Source of the DNA: an uncultured Pelagibacteraceae bacterium
GTDB taxonomy: Bacteria; Pseudomonadota; Alphaproteobacteria; Pelagibacterales; Pelagibacteraceae
Direction of reading: 5' to 3'
Length of the DNA: 39,532 bases
Assembly (NCBI GenBank): GCA_902519625.1
Contig: CABYKS010000007.1
Coordinates: 1 to 39,532, forward strand
Notes under the pieces: model-generated
What the model saw: the letters and a program-made list of their open reading frames with translations, nothing else
What the model was told of the DNA's origin: nothing
The model's database searches: none
Translations under genes and position numbers: made by a program
Shown: piece after piece, positions 32,289 to 39,532 of the stretch
How positions within the stretch are numbered: the first letter of the stretch is position 1
Layout of the letters: each line of letters opens with the position of its first letter

Positions 32289-33044
32289 CTAAATCCTAAC
32301 TGGAATTCCTTTTGAGTTCAAATATTCTTTCGCTTCTTTTACAGAATATTTGCCATAGTGAAATATTGATGCTGCTAAAACTGCGCTAGCATTACCAAAT
32401 TTTATTCCATCAACTAAATGGTCTAAATTACCCACTCCACCTGATGCAATTATTGGAATATTTACTTTTGATGAGATCTTAGACATTAAATCAATATCAT
32501 AGCCAACCTGGGTTCCATCTCTATCCATTGATGTTATTAATAATTCTCCAGCACCACTATCTTCCATTTTTTTTGCAAATTCTAATGCATTAATACCTGT
32601 ATTGTTTCTTCCACCATGAGTAAAAATTTCCCATCTATCTTCATTTTTCTTAGCATCTATTGCAACAACAATACATTGGGAACCAAATTTTTTTGAGCTA
32701 TTTTCAACAACTTTATGATTCTGAACTGCGGCAGTATTTATAGAAACTTTGTCTGCACCACAGTTAAGTAATTTATTGATATCATCAACACTTCTAACTC
32801 CTCCTCCAACTGTTAGGGGAACAAAACATTTCTTGGATGTTTTCTCAACTACATCATAGATCGTATCTCTATTTTCATTTGAGGCAGTAATGTCTAAAAA
32901 ACAAATCTCGTCTGCACCACCATCAGAATAAATTTTAGCTTGTTCAACGGGATCGCCTGCGTCTTTTAAATCAACAAAGTTAATACCCTTAACTACACGA
33001 CCATTTTTAACATCTAAACAAGGTATCAATCTATTTTTAAGCAT
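32289..33044 (-). CDS. hisF: Imidazole glycerol phosphate synthase, cyclase subunit
   Basis: 251 residues, TIM barrel. [12 protein letters not shown] (first catalytic Asp, about D11), [31 protein letters not shown] (second Asp, about residue 130), [15 protein letters not shown] and IIASGGVG. Partner of HisH (33758). Overlaps hisA by 8 bases. Confidence 0.98.
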   Translation of the reverse strand: MLKNRLIPCLDVKNGRVVKGINFVDLKDAGDPVEQAKIYSDGGADEICFLDITASNENRDTIYDVVEKTSKKCFVPLTVGGGVRSVDDINKLLNCGADKVSINTAAVQNHKVVENSSKKFGSQCIVVAIDAKKNEDRWEIFTHGGRNNTGINALEFAKKMEDSGAGELLITSMDRDGTQVGYDIDLMSKISSKVNIPIIASGGVGNLDHLVDGIKFGNASAVLAASIFHYGKYSVKEAKEYLNSKGIPVRI

Positions 33045-33756
33045 CTATTTCTCTTACAAGTTCTTCTAATTTAATATCACCGTCATAAATAGCTTTACCA
33101 ACTATTATACCCTCAATATTTTTCAAGCTCTTCGCTTTTTTAATATCATTAATTGAAGAAACTCCACCAGATATAACCACTGGACAGTTTGATTTATCCG
33201 CAACTTTTGATGTTTCTACAAAGTTTGGACTTTGTTTAGTCCCATCACGATTTATATCAGTATAAATTATTCTACTAGCACCATAATCATTTACTTCTTT
33301 TATATAATCTAAAGTTAATTTATTAGAATTTTCCTTCCATCCAGATACAGACAAATATCCATCTTTAGCATCTAAGCCTAAAGCAATTTTGTTTGGAAAC
33401 TTTTGACAAGCTTCCTTTAAAAAGTTTTTATCTTTTATTGCGGCACTTCCTAAAATAACTTTTTCAACACCGGCATCAGTATATTTTTTAATACTTTCAA
33501 AGTTTCTAACACCACCACCAATTTCTATTTTAAGATCATATTTGTTAGCTATTTCTTGAATAATATCTAAATTAACAGTCTCTCCTGTTAAAGCTCCATC
33601 TAGATCAACAATGTGTAAATTTTTAAAACCATGATCTCTATATTTTCCTGCCTGGTCAACTGGAGATATTTCATATTCAGTTTTATTGCCAAAGTCTCCT
33701 TTGATTAACCTTACACACTTTTTATCTTTAATATCTATTGCAGGAAATATTTTCAT
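33037..33756 (-). CDS. hisA: ProFAR isomerase (HisA)
   Basis: 239 residues, TIM barrel. [13 protein letters not shown] (catalytic Asp about 8), [26 protein letters not shown] (second Asp) and VISGGVSS, with two phosphate loops. Isomerises ProFAR to PRFAR for HisFH. One base separates it from hisH. Confidence 0.98.
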   Translation of the reverse strand: MKIFPAIDIKDKKCVRLIKGDFGNKTEYEISPVDQAGKYRDHGFKNLHIVDLDGALTGETVNLDIIQEIANKYDLKIEIGGGVRNFESIKKYTDAGVEKVILGSAAIKDKNFLKEACQKFPNKIALGLDAKDGYLSVSGWKENSNKLTLDYIKEVNDYGASRIIYTDINRDGTKQSPNFVETSKVADKSNCPVVISGGVSSINDIKKAKSLKNIEGIIVGKAIYDGDIKLEELVREIDA

Positions 33757-33757
33757 A

Positions 33758-34384
33758 TTACAAATTTATAAAGTTATTGATTACTTTTAGTCCAATCTTA
33801 TCACTCTTTTCAGGATGAAATTGGGTTCCAAAAATATTTTCTTTTTCAACAGAACAAACAATATTTGATGAATAGTCTGTTGTTGCTGAAATTACATTTT
33901 TATCATTTGGTATAAATTCATAGCTGTGAACAAAATACATGTGAGAGTTATTTTCTATATTTTCTAAAATCTTACTTTCTTTAACGATATTTATTTGATT
34001 CCAACCAATGTGAGGAAGTTTATATTTTCCATTTTGATTATCTATTTTTGATACCTTTCCTGATATCCAGCCCAAACCTTTTGTTTCTATTTCTTCATAA
34101 CCAATATCTGCAAACATTTGTAAACCAACACAAATTCCAAGAAGTGGTTTTCTGTTGGTAATTGCAAATTCATTTAAAGTATCAACTAAACCATTGATTT
34201 TATTTAAAGCATCAACACAACTCTTAAACGAACCCTGCCCTGGCAAAACTATTTTATCGCTAGATTTAATTTTACTTAAATCTGAGGTTACTTCGATATT
34301 TACTTTGTCTTTAACAACTTCTTTAAATGAGTTTATTACAGAGCTAATATTGCCCGAGTTATAGTCAACAATTGTGACGTTCAT
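33758..34384 (-). CDS. hisH: Imidazole glycerol phosphate synthase, glutaminase subunit
   Basis: 208 residues, class I glutamine amidotransferase. IVDYNSGNISSV start, LPGQGSF, the nucleophile loop GICVGLQMF, HIGWNQI, YFVHSYEF and the His-Glu of GTQFHPEKS. Supplies ammonia to HisF. Five bases from hisB. Confidence 0.98.
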   Translation of the reverse strand: MNVTIVDYNSGNISSVINSFKEVVKDKVNIEVTSDLSKIKSSDKIVLPGQGSFKSCVDALNKINGLVDTLNEFAITNRKPLLGICVGLQMFADIGYEEIETKGLGWISGKVSKIDNQNGKYKLPHIGWNQINIVKESKILENIENNSHMYFVHSYEFIPNDKNVISATTDYSSNIVCSVEKENIFGTQFHPEKSDKIGLKVINNFINL

Positions 34385-34389
34385 TAAAT

Positions 34390-34980
34390 TTATAAAGAAC
34401 CTTTTGTAGAAGGAATTGTATTTTTATTTCTTGGATCCATCTCTAATGCAGCTCTCAATGATCTTGCCAAACCTTTAAAGCAAGACTCGATAATGTGGTG
34501 GCTGTTATCACCATAAATATTTTCAACGTGCAAAGTAATTCCTGCAGCTTGAGAAAATGCTTGAAACCATTCTTTGAATAGTTCTGTATCCATTTCACCA
34601 AGTTTTTCCACTTTAAGCTTAACTTTCCAAATTAAATAAGGTCTGTTCGAAACATCAATTGCTACACGTGTTAATGTTTCGTCCATAGGTATCATTGCAT
34701 GAGCATATCTTTTAATTCCTACAAATTTCTTTGAAGCTTTTTTTAAACACTCACCGAGAGCTATACCGGTATCCTCTGTAGTATGATGTAGATCTATATG
34801 AGTATCTCCTTTAGCTTTAATGTTCATATCCATAGAAGAGTGCTTTGATAATTGCTCAAGCATATGATCTAAAAATCCTATGCCTGTGTCAACTTTGTAC
34901 TTACCCTTTCCATCAATATTTAAATCAACACTGATACTGGTCTCTTTAGTTTTTCTACTTATTTTTGCTTTCCTCTTCAT
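34390..34980 (-). CDS. hisB: Imidazoleglycerol-phosphate dehydratase
   Basis: 196 residues, dehydratase only (no fused phosphatase as in E. coli). [39 protein letters not shown] and [19 protein letters not shown] carry the metal-binding histidines and glutamates. First gene of the hisBHAFE-HIT-GNAT run. It diverges from hslV across 91 bases. Confidence 0.98.
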   Translation of the reverse strand: MKRKAKISRKTKETSISVDLNIDGKGKYKVDTGIGFLDHMLEQLSKHSSMDMNIKAKGDTHIDLHHTTEDTGIALGECLKKASKKFVGIKRYAHAMIPMDETLTRVAIDVSNRPYLIWKVKLKVEKLGEMDTELFKEWFQAFSQAAGITLHVENIYGDNSHHIIESCFKGLARSLRAALEMDPRNKNTIPSTKGSL

Positions 34981-35071
34981 AATTTAAAAAAGGTATATAT
35001 CTATTATTGAATTATGGCAATAATACTAGACTTGGGCTTGAACTATTGAATTTAGTATCCATTTATAAGGT

Positions 35072-35587
35072 ATGACAACAATTGTACTGGTAAGAAAAAA
35101 TAATGAGGTAGTAGTTGCTAGTGATGGACAAGTAAGTATGGGAAATACTGTTATCAAAAGCACAGCTAATAAAGTTAGAAAAATTGAGAAAAGAAATGTG
35201 ATTGCAGGTTTTGCAGGTTCTACAGCTGATGCCTTAACTTTATTTGAAAGGCTAGAATCTAAATTAGAAAAACATGCGGGAAATCTTGCAAGGGCAGCAG
35301 TAGAATTAGCAAAGGACTGGAGAACTGACAAATATTTGAGAAGATTGGAAGCATTAATGGCAGTGGGAGACAAGGAAAAAAGCTTTATAATTTCTGGAAC
35401 TGGAGATGTTCTTGAGCCCGAAGGAAATGTAATAGGAATCGGATCTGGAGGAAATTATGCATTAGCTTCAGCAAAAGTTTTAATGGATACCAATCTATCT
35501 GCTGAGGAAGTTGCAAAAAAAGCAATTAAAGTTGCTTCTGAAATTTGTGTATTTACTAATGACAATATTAAAATTGAAAAAATATAA
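35072..35587 (+). CDS. hslV: ATP-dependent protease subunit HslV
   Basis: 171 residues. Catalytic Thr2 directly follows the initiator Met (M-T-T-I-V), confirming this start; AAGG sits 5 bases upstream. [32 protein letters not shown] and [13 protein letters not shown] are family blocks. Forms the peptidase core with HslU. Stop overlaps the hslU ATG (TAATG). Confidence 0.98.
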   Translation: MTTIVLVRKNNEVVVASDGQVSMGNTVIKSTANKVRKIEKRNVIAGFAGSTADALTLFERLESKLEKHAGNLARAAVELAKDWRTDKYLRRLEALMAVGDKEKSFIISGTGDVLEPEGNVIGIGSGGNYALASAKVLMDTNLSAEEVAKKAIKVASEICVFTNDNIKIEKI

Positions 35588-36951
35588 TGGAAAATTCAAA
35601 CGTAACACCTTTGGTGCCTAAGGAAAAATCAGATAAAAAAGAAATTTTAAATTCTCTATCTCCTAGAGAAATTGTCTCTGAGTTAGATAGATTTGTAGTT
35701 GGACAGAAAAATGCAAAAAGAGCTGTAGCAATTGCTCTTAGAAACAGATGGAGAAGACAGGCTTTAACGGGTGAAATGAAAGATGAGGTTTTGCCAAAAA
35801 ATATTTTAATGATGGGTCCTACTGGAGTAGGAAAAACTGAAATATCAAGAAGACTTTCAAAATTAGCTGAGGCACCCTTTGTTAAAGTTGAAGCAACTAG
35901 ATTTACAGAAGTTGGTTATGTAGGAAGAGACGTTGAACAAATAATTAGAGATCTTTTAGAAATAGCTATTGCTATGGAAAAAGTAAAAAAAAGAAAAGAA
36001 GTTTATGCAAAAGCACAAAAACTTGCAGAAGAAAGAGTTTTGGATGCCTTGGTTGGAAACAAGGCCACTGTTGCCACGAGAGAAAGTTTTAGAAAAAGAT
36101 TAAGAAATGGGGATTTAGACAACAATGAAATTGAAATAGATATTAATGAAACTGGACAAATGCCACAGTTTGAAATTCCTGGTATGCCTGGTGCTAATGT
36201 TGGAATGATTAATATTTCTGAGATGTTAGGAAAATCAATGGGAGGAAAGGCTAAAAAGAAAAAAATGTTGGTAAAAGAATCTCATGAAATTTTAATTAAC
36301 GAAGAATCTGATAAATTAATAGAACAAGACAAAATTGTGAAAGCAGCAAAAGATTCAACTGAGAACAATGGAATAGTATTTTTAGATGAGATAGATAAAA
36401 TTTCAGCTAGAACTGATCGTGTTGGTGGAGATGTGTCGCGTGAAGGAGTTCAAAGAGATTTGTTGCCACTTATAGAAGGTACAACTGTTAGCACTAAATA
36501 CGGAACAATTAAAACTGATCATATTTTATTCATTGCTTCAGGTGCTTTTCAATTAGCAAAACCATCTGACTTACTCCCTGAACTACAGGGTAGATTACCA
36601 ATTAGAGTAGAACTTGATGCTTTAAACAGTGAGGATTTTAAAAGAATACTCAAAGAGCCAGACAATAGTTTAATAAAGCAATATAAGGCTTTATTAAAAA
36701 CTGAAAACGTTGATTTAGAATTTTCAGAGGACGGCATCGATATGATTGCGAATTTGGCGTACGAAGTAAATTCAAAAGTTGAAAATATTGGAGCAAGAAG
36801 ATTGCATACAATAATCGAAAGAGTTTTAGATGAAATTAGTTTTACTGCAACAGACAGAAGTGGAGAAAAAATAAATATTGATAGTAATTTCGTTCAAAAT
36901 AATCTTGGTGATATTGTTAAGGATACTGATCTTTCTAAGTTTATTTTGTAG
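35587..36951 (+). CDS. hslU: ATP-dependent protease ATPase subunit HslU
   Basis: 454 residues. Walker A GPTGVGKT (77-84), pore loop GYVG (110-113), I-domain about 110-240 with a Met/Gly-rich stretch, Walker [10 protein letters not shown] (263-271), sensor-type [14 protein letters not shown] and C-terminal SKFIL, which docks into HslV. Overlaps the converging Smr gene by 11 bases. Confidence 0.98.
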   Translation: MENSNVTPLVPKEKSDKKEILNSLSPREIVSELDRFVVGQKNAKRAVAIALRNRWRRQALTGEMKDEVLPKNILMMGPTGVGKTEISRRLSKLAEAPFVKVEATRFTEVGYVGRDVEQIIRDLLEIAIAMEKVKKRKEVYAKAQKLAEERVLDALVGNKATVATRESFRKRLRNGDLDNNEIEIDINETGQMPQFEIPGMPGANVGMINISEMLGKSMGGKAKKKKMLVKESHEILINEESDKLIEQDKIVKAAKDSTENNGIVFLDEIDKISARTDRVGGDVSREGVQRDLLPLIEGTTVSTKYGTIKTDHILFIASGAFQLAKPSDLLPELQGRLPIRVELDALNSEDFKRILKEPDNSLIKQYKALLKTENVDLEFSEDGIDMIANLAYEVNSKVENIGARRLHTIIERVLDEISFTATDRSGEKINIDSNFVQNNLGDIVKDTDLSKFIL

Positions 36952-37363
36952 ATTTTTTATTTAATAAAATATCAAATGAACCTTGACTTACATCATTGAC
37001 GGAATCAAAGTCTAATTTTTTGATTTTTTTCATTAGTTCATAATTGTTTTTTATATAGTTAGGTACAGAATATTTTAAAATACTTAAATCAGTTGATAAA
37101 TATGGATCTTCTTTATTTTTAGACCTTGATCCTTTGCCAGTAATTACTTTAATATTTCCTATCTCTTCTAAATAACATTTATTAATAAAATCACTAATAG
37201 TTTTATTTGCATTTTCTAAAGTATAACCATGAAGGTCTATTGATTTCTTATTTAAATTTTTTTTTAATTCTTCATTATTTATGTCTTTATTTTCTAATTT
37301 TTCTTCACTATCTATAAATCTTTTCCAATCTTTTTTATCTTTATCTGAAATTTTTTTTATCAA
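36941..37363 (-). CDS. Smr (small MutS-related) domain protein
   Basis: 140 residues. A charged N-terminal half leads to the Smr domain: [12 protein letters not shown] (DLHG at 43-46), [13 protein letters not shown] (TGKG at 75-78) and a C-terminal basic helix. Smr domains have nuclease activity in several systems; the role here is unknown. The start must be TTG at 37363, directly after the Tim44-like gene's TAA, since no ATG or GTG suits. This implies re-initiation. Confidence 0.88.
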   Translation of the reverse strand: MIKKISDKDKKDWKRFIDSEEKLENKDINNEELKKNLNKKSIDLHGYTLENANKTISDFINKCYLEEIGNIKVITGKGSRSKNKEDPYLSTDLSILKYSVPNYIKNNYELMKKIKKLDFDSVNDVSQGSFDILLNKKSTK

Positions 37364-37954
37364 TTATGCTTGGGTATCAACTAATAACCAATTTGGACTT
37401 AGGGATTTAATTTCTCTGGAGAATTTCCACGTATCATAAACTTTTTTAACTTTTTCAGGATCTCCTGATATTAATTTTTTATCTTTATCTTGAACACTTG
37501 AAATTATTTCACTAACGAAATCAACTGTTACTTCAAACATATTGTTTGTTTGATTATAATTTTTAATGTCTGCTGAATTTATTCCAATAAAGGTAGTGTT
37601 TGATATCAAACCTTTATTTCTTCTATCTTTGATTGCTTCATTAAATTCGTTTAAAACTTTTTTATCTAATAAAGTTTTAATTTTTTTAAGCTCACCAGAT
37701 GAAAAATTTGTTACTATAGACTCATACGCAATTTTAGCTCCTTTTAAAAAATCTGCTTTCGCTTTATCGTCAAAATTATTTTCATCTATTTTTTTATGCT
37801 CTTCTTTTTTTGATGGAAAATCATGATGAAAGGAGGCGCCCATATTTTCCTCATGTCCAGTTTTTTTTCCTAAAATACCCCTTAATCTTAGAAAAATGAA
37901 GCCAGCAATCATTGCTAGTAGTATTATATCTATATATTCGAAACTATAATTCAT
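37364..37954 (-). CDS. Tim44/TimA domain membrane-anchored protein
   Basis: 196 residues from the ATG at 37954. An upstream TTG at 37996 would add 14 residues but would leave only 16 bases to divergent fxsA. The ATG places the single membrane helix (IDIILLAMIAGFIFLRLRGILGKKTG) at the N-terminus, as in other alphaproteobacterial Tim44-like proteins. The C-terminal Tim44 domain shows DFLKGAKIAYESIVTNFSSGEL and DTWKFSREIKSLSPNWLLVDTQ. Probably assists protein handling at the inner membrane. Neighbours fxsA, secB and dnaQ match the conserved order. Confidence 0.92.
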   Translation of the reverse strand: MNYSFEYIDIILLAMIAGFIFLRLRGILGKKTGHEENMGASFHHDFPSKKEEHKKIDENNFDDKAKADFLKGAKIAYESIVTNFSSGELKKIKTLLDKKVLNEFNEAIKDRRNKGLISNTTFIGINSADIKNYNQTNNMFEVTVDFVSEIISSVQDKDKKLISGDPEKVKKVYDTWKFSREIKSLSPNWLLVDTQA

Positions 37955-38012
37955 AAGTAAATAATATTTACTATGTTGCTTAATTTCAACTGACAAATTA
38001 GATTAAAGACAA

Positions 38013-38417
38013 ATGAACTCAGTAATATTGCTTATTTTATTAGTCCCAATTATTGAGATTTATCTTTTTATTAAGATAGGATCTCAAATTGGAGCTTTTA
38101 ATACTATTTCGCTCATATTTATTACGGCAATAATTGGGATCTATTACGCAAAATATGAAGGTTTAAACACTTTAAAATCAGCTATTAAACAAACTGTAAA
38201 AAATGAAATTCCAATTTATGAAATAGTTTCTGGTGCAGCTTTAGCTTTTGCAGCAATTTTGATGATTATTCCAGGTTTTTTAACTGATATAGTTGGACTT
38301 CTTATTATTTTTCCTTGGACACGAAAATTTTTTATAAAAAAAATATCAAAAAGAAATGGTAAAAATAAAAAAAACTTTATTGAAGGTGAATACGAGGATA
38401 TAGATGATAAAAAATAA
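38013..38417 (+). CDS. fxsA: FxsA family membrane protein
   Basis: 134 residues. Helices at about 3-22, 28-46 and 73-100: LVPIIEIYLFIKIGSQIGAF, ITAIIGIYYAKYEGLNTL and LIIPGFLTDIVGLLIIFPWTR are the PF04186 pattern. The cytoplasmic tail is Lys-rich. In E. coli overproduction relieves F exclusion of phage T7; the native role is unknown. Two bases from secB. Confidence 0.93.
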   Translation: MNSVILLILLVPIIEIYLFIKIGSQIGAFNTISLIFITAIIGIYYAKYEGLNTLKSAIKQTVKNEIPIYEIVSGAALAFAAILMIIPGFLTDIVGLLIIFPWTRKFFIKKISKRNGKNKKNFIEGEYEDIDDKK

Positions 38418-38419
38418 AA

Positions 38420-38842
38420 ATGTCAGAACAATTTAAAATACTTACTCAATTTGTAAAGGATATGTCTTGTGAAACTCCAAATGTAGAAACATATCTTTAT
38501 GTCAAAGAATATTTAAAAAATTATAACTTAGATATTGATATAACAACCAAGCCTTTAAAAAATAGAATGATCGAAGTAAATACAAAACTTTCCTATTCAG
38601 ATAAGGGAAATTCAAAAAATAAATCCTATTTTGAAATTATTTATGCATCAGTAGTAAAAATAAATGAAGAAATTAAAGATCGAAAAGTAATTGAAAAAAT
38701 AATTTTATGCGACACTCAAAAAGAAATTTATCCAAATTTAGAAAAAATCTTTATAAATTTGTTAACTAGTGCAGGCTTTCCTGGTATTAGATTTGAAAAA
38801 AAAGTCGACTTTGAACAATTATACAGCCAAAGACTCAACTAA
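38420..38842 (+). CDS. secB: Protein-export chaperone SecB
   Basis: 140 residues. FVKDMSCETPN (family: Y-x-K-D-x-S-F-E-x-P) near the start, then EVNTKLSYSD, the CDTQKEIYPNLEKIFINLLTSAGFP block and VDFEQLYSQRL at the C-terminus. Keeps precursors unfolded and hands them to SecA. It is quite diverged, lacking the usual G-x-F after the central strand, but C-terminal pattern and neighbours fit. Converges with dnaQ (8-base overlap). Confidence 0.87.
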   Translation: MSEQFKILTQFVKDMSCETPNVETYLYVKEYLKNYNLDIDITTKPLKNRMIEVNTKLSYSDKGNSKNKSYFEIIYASVVKINEEIKDRKVIEKIILCDTQKEIYPNLEKIFINLLTSAGFPGIRFEKKVDFEQLYSQRLN

Positions 38843-39506
38843 AATAATTTTTTTTTAGTGAATTTTTTAAAAATTCTTTATGAAGAGCTAGCTCTTTATC
38901 AGAAGGTTTAACTATTTTTTTTGAGTAGTTGTTTGTGGATTTGAACTTAAAGTTATTATTTTCCTGATTATCAGATATAAAATCTAATGAAGGTTCTTTT
39001 TGATCAATTAAATTTATATATACTTTTGTTAATAGCTCACAATCTATCAGCGCTGTATGTTTTTCTCTTTTTGAATTGTCTATTCTATATCTTTTGCATA
39101 GAGCATCTAAACTAATTTGGGACCCGGGAAATTTATCTCTAGCTATATCCAGCGTATCAATAACATTCTTTATGTCTATTTTTTCTTTTCCTGCTATCTG
39201 AAGTTCATTATTCAAATGAGAAATATCAAATTCTGCATTGTGTATTATTAATCTTTTATCTTTAATAAATAAGAGAAATTCATCAGCTATATCAATAAAT
39301 TTTTTTTTATCTGATAAAAATTGATCTGTATATCCATGAACTTCTAATGCTTTTTCAGAAACTTTTCTTTCAGGATTTAAATAACAGTGAAATTTATTTG
39401 AATTAGGGATTAAATTATCTAACTCAATGCAACCTATCTCAACAATTCTATGTCCATCTTTGACTGATAAACCTGTTGTTTCTGTATCTAAAACTACTTC
39501 TTTCAT
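38835..39506 (-). CDS. dnaQ: DNA polymerase III epsilon subunit (3'-5' proofreading exonuclease)
   Basis: 223 residues. DEDDh exonuclease motifs: ExoI VLDTETTGLS with D7 and E9, ExoII IHNAEFDISHLN, ExoIII KHTALIDCELL. The C-terminal part (about 175-223) would bind the alpha subunit. Its start lies 26 bases from the window end. Confidence 0.97.
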   Translation of the reverse strand: MKEVVLDTETTGLSVKDGHRIVEIGCIELDNLIPNSNKFHCYLNPERKVSEKALEVHGYTDQFLSDKKKFIDIADEFLLFIKDKRLIIHNAEFDISHLNNELQIAGKEKIDIKNVIDTLDIARDKFPGSQISLDALCKRYRIDNSKREKHTALIDCELLTKVYINLIDQKEPSLDFISDNQENNNFKFKSTNNYSKKIVKPSDKELALHKEFLKNSLKKNYFS

Positions 39507-39532
39507 TTATATAAAATTTTAGTTTTTATTAA

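Noticed and set aside
37955-37996. TTG start extending the Tim44-like protein by 14 residues
   Set aside because: It would leave 16 bases to the divergent fxsA start; the ATG at 37954 puts the membrane helix where the family has it.
1-39532. CRISPR arrays, insertion sequences, toxin-antitoxin pairs, prophage genes
   Set aside because: No regularly spaced repeats, transposase or integrase motifs, or paired small toxin genes were found on either strand.

Overview
The window is strongly A+T-rich and very densely packed: genes overlap or sit a few bases apart, and there is no gene-free stretch over about 155 bases. Gene content and order point to a streamlined marine alphaproteobacterium of the SAR11 clade (Pelagibacterales, 'Candidatus Pelagibacter'-like). 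The clues are the neighbourhoods hisB-H-A-F-E beside hslVU, timA-fxsA-secB-dnaQ and rpe-heparinase-purH, the small size of most proteins, and the low G+C. This placement is inference from gene families and order; no database search was run.

Layout. 1-2505: tail of a Tas-like aldo/keto reductase, an exported IalB-like protein and argG. 2510-3264: a small membrane protein and a PsiE-like protein, divergent around a structured intergenic region. 3279-7416: a light/flavin cluster made of two converging, translationally coupled operons. The plus operon holds an unusual SDR, a 36-residue membrane microprotein, a TIGR03643/DUF2805 protein and a photolyase-like FAD-domain protein. The minus operon holds a photolyase/cryptochrome-related protein, a DUF393 thiol-disulfide protein and a 41-residue DUF2256 zinc-ribbon-like protein. 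7447-11294: minus-strand hemC-hemD-mscS-yggT-folD. 11353-15845: tsaD, a lone SAM methyltransferase, an EVE-domain protein and acs with an extraordinary lysine-rich N-terminus. 15842-18669: a conserved hypothetical, then a two-subunit sodium:carboxylate symporter (DUF4212 plus a VC_2705-type large subunit), closed by the only clear rho-independent terminator in the window.

18739-23383: a second YggT-like protein, rpe, a heparinase II/III-fold protein, purH, pterin dehydratase and tRNA-Gly(GCC). 23384-26649: a probable variable segment with a TPR protein of foreign-looking codon use and a near-identical internal DNA repeat, then a TPR-sulfotransferase. 26690-31144: Lon N-domain protein, UbiH-like hydroxylase, ftsK and lolA. 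31149-34980: minus-strand his operon ending in HIT and GNAT proteins. 35072-39506: hslVU, Smr-domain protein, Tim44-like protein, fxsA, secB and dnaQ.

How the genes work together. The symporter pair and Acs probably form an acetate (or short carboxylate) uptake and activation route. HemC and HemD act consecutively in tetrapyrrole synthesis, and FolD and PurH are linked through one-carbon/purine metabolism. LolA and SecB serve envelope biogenesis. The most unusual block is the photolyase-associated cluster, where several uncharacterised small families co-occur with two non-canonical photolyase relatives.
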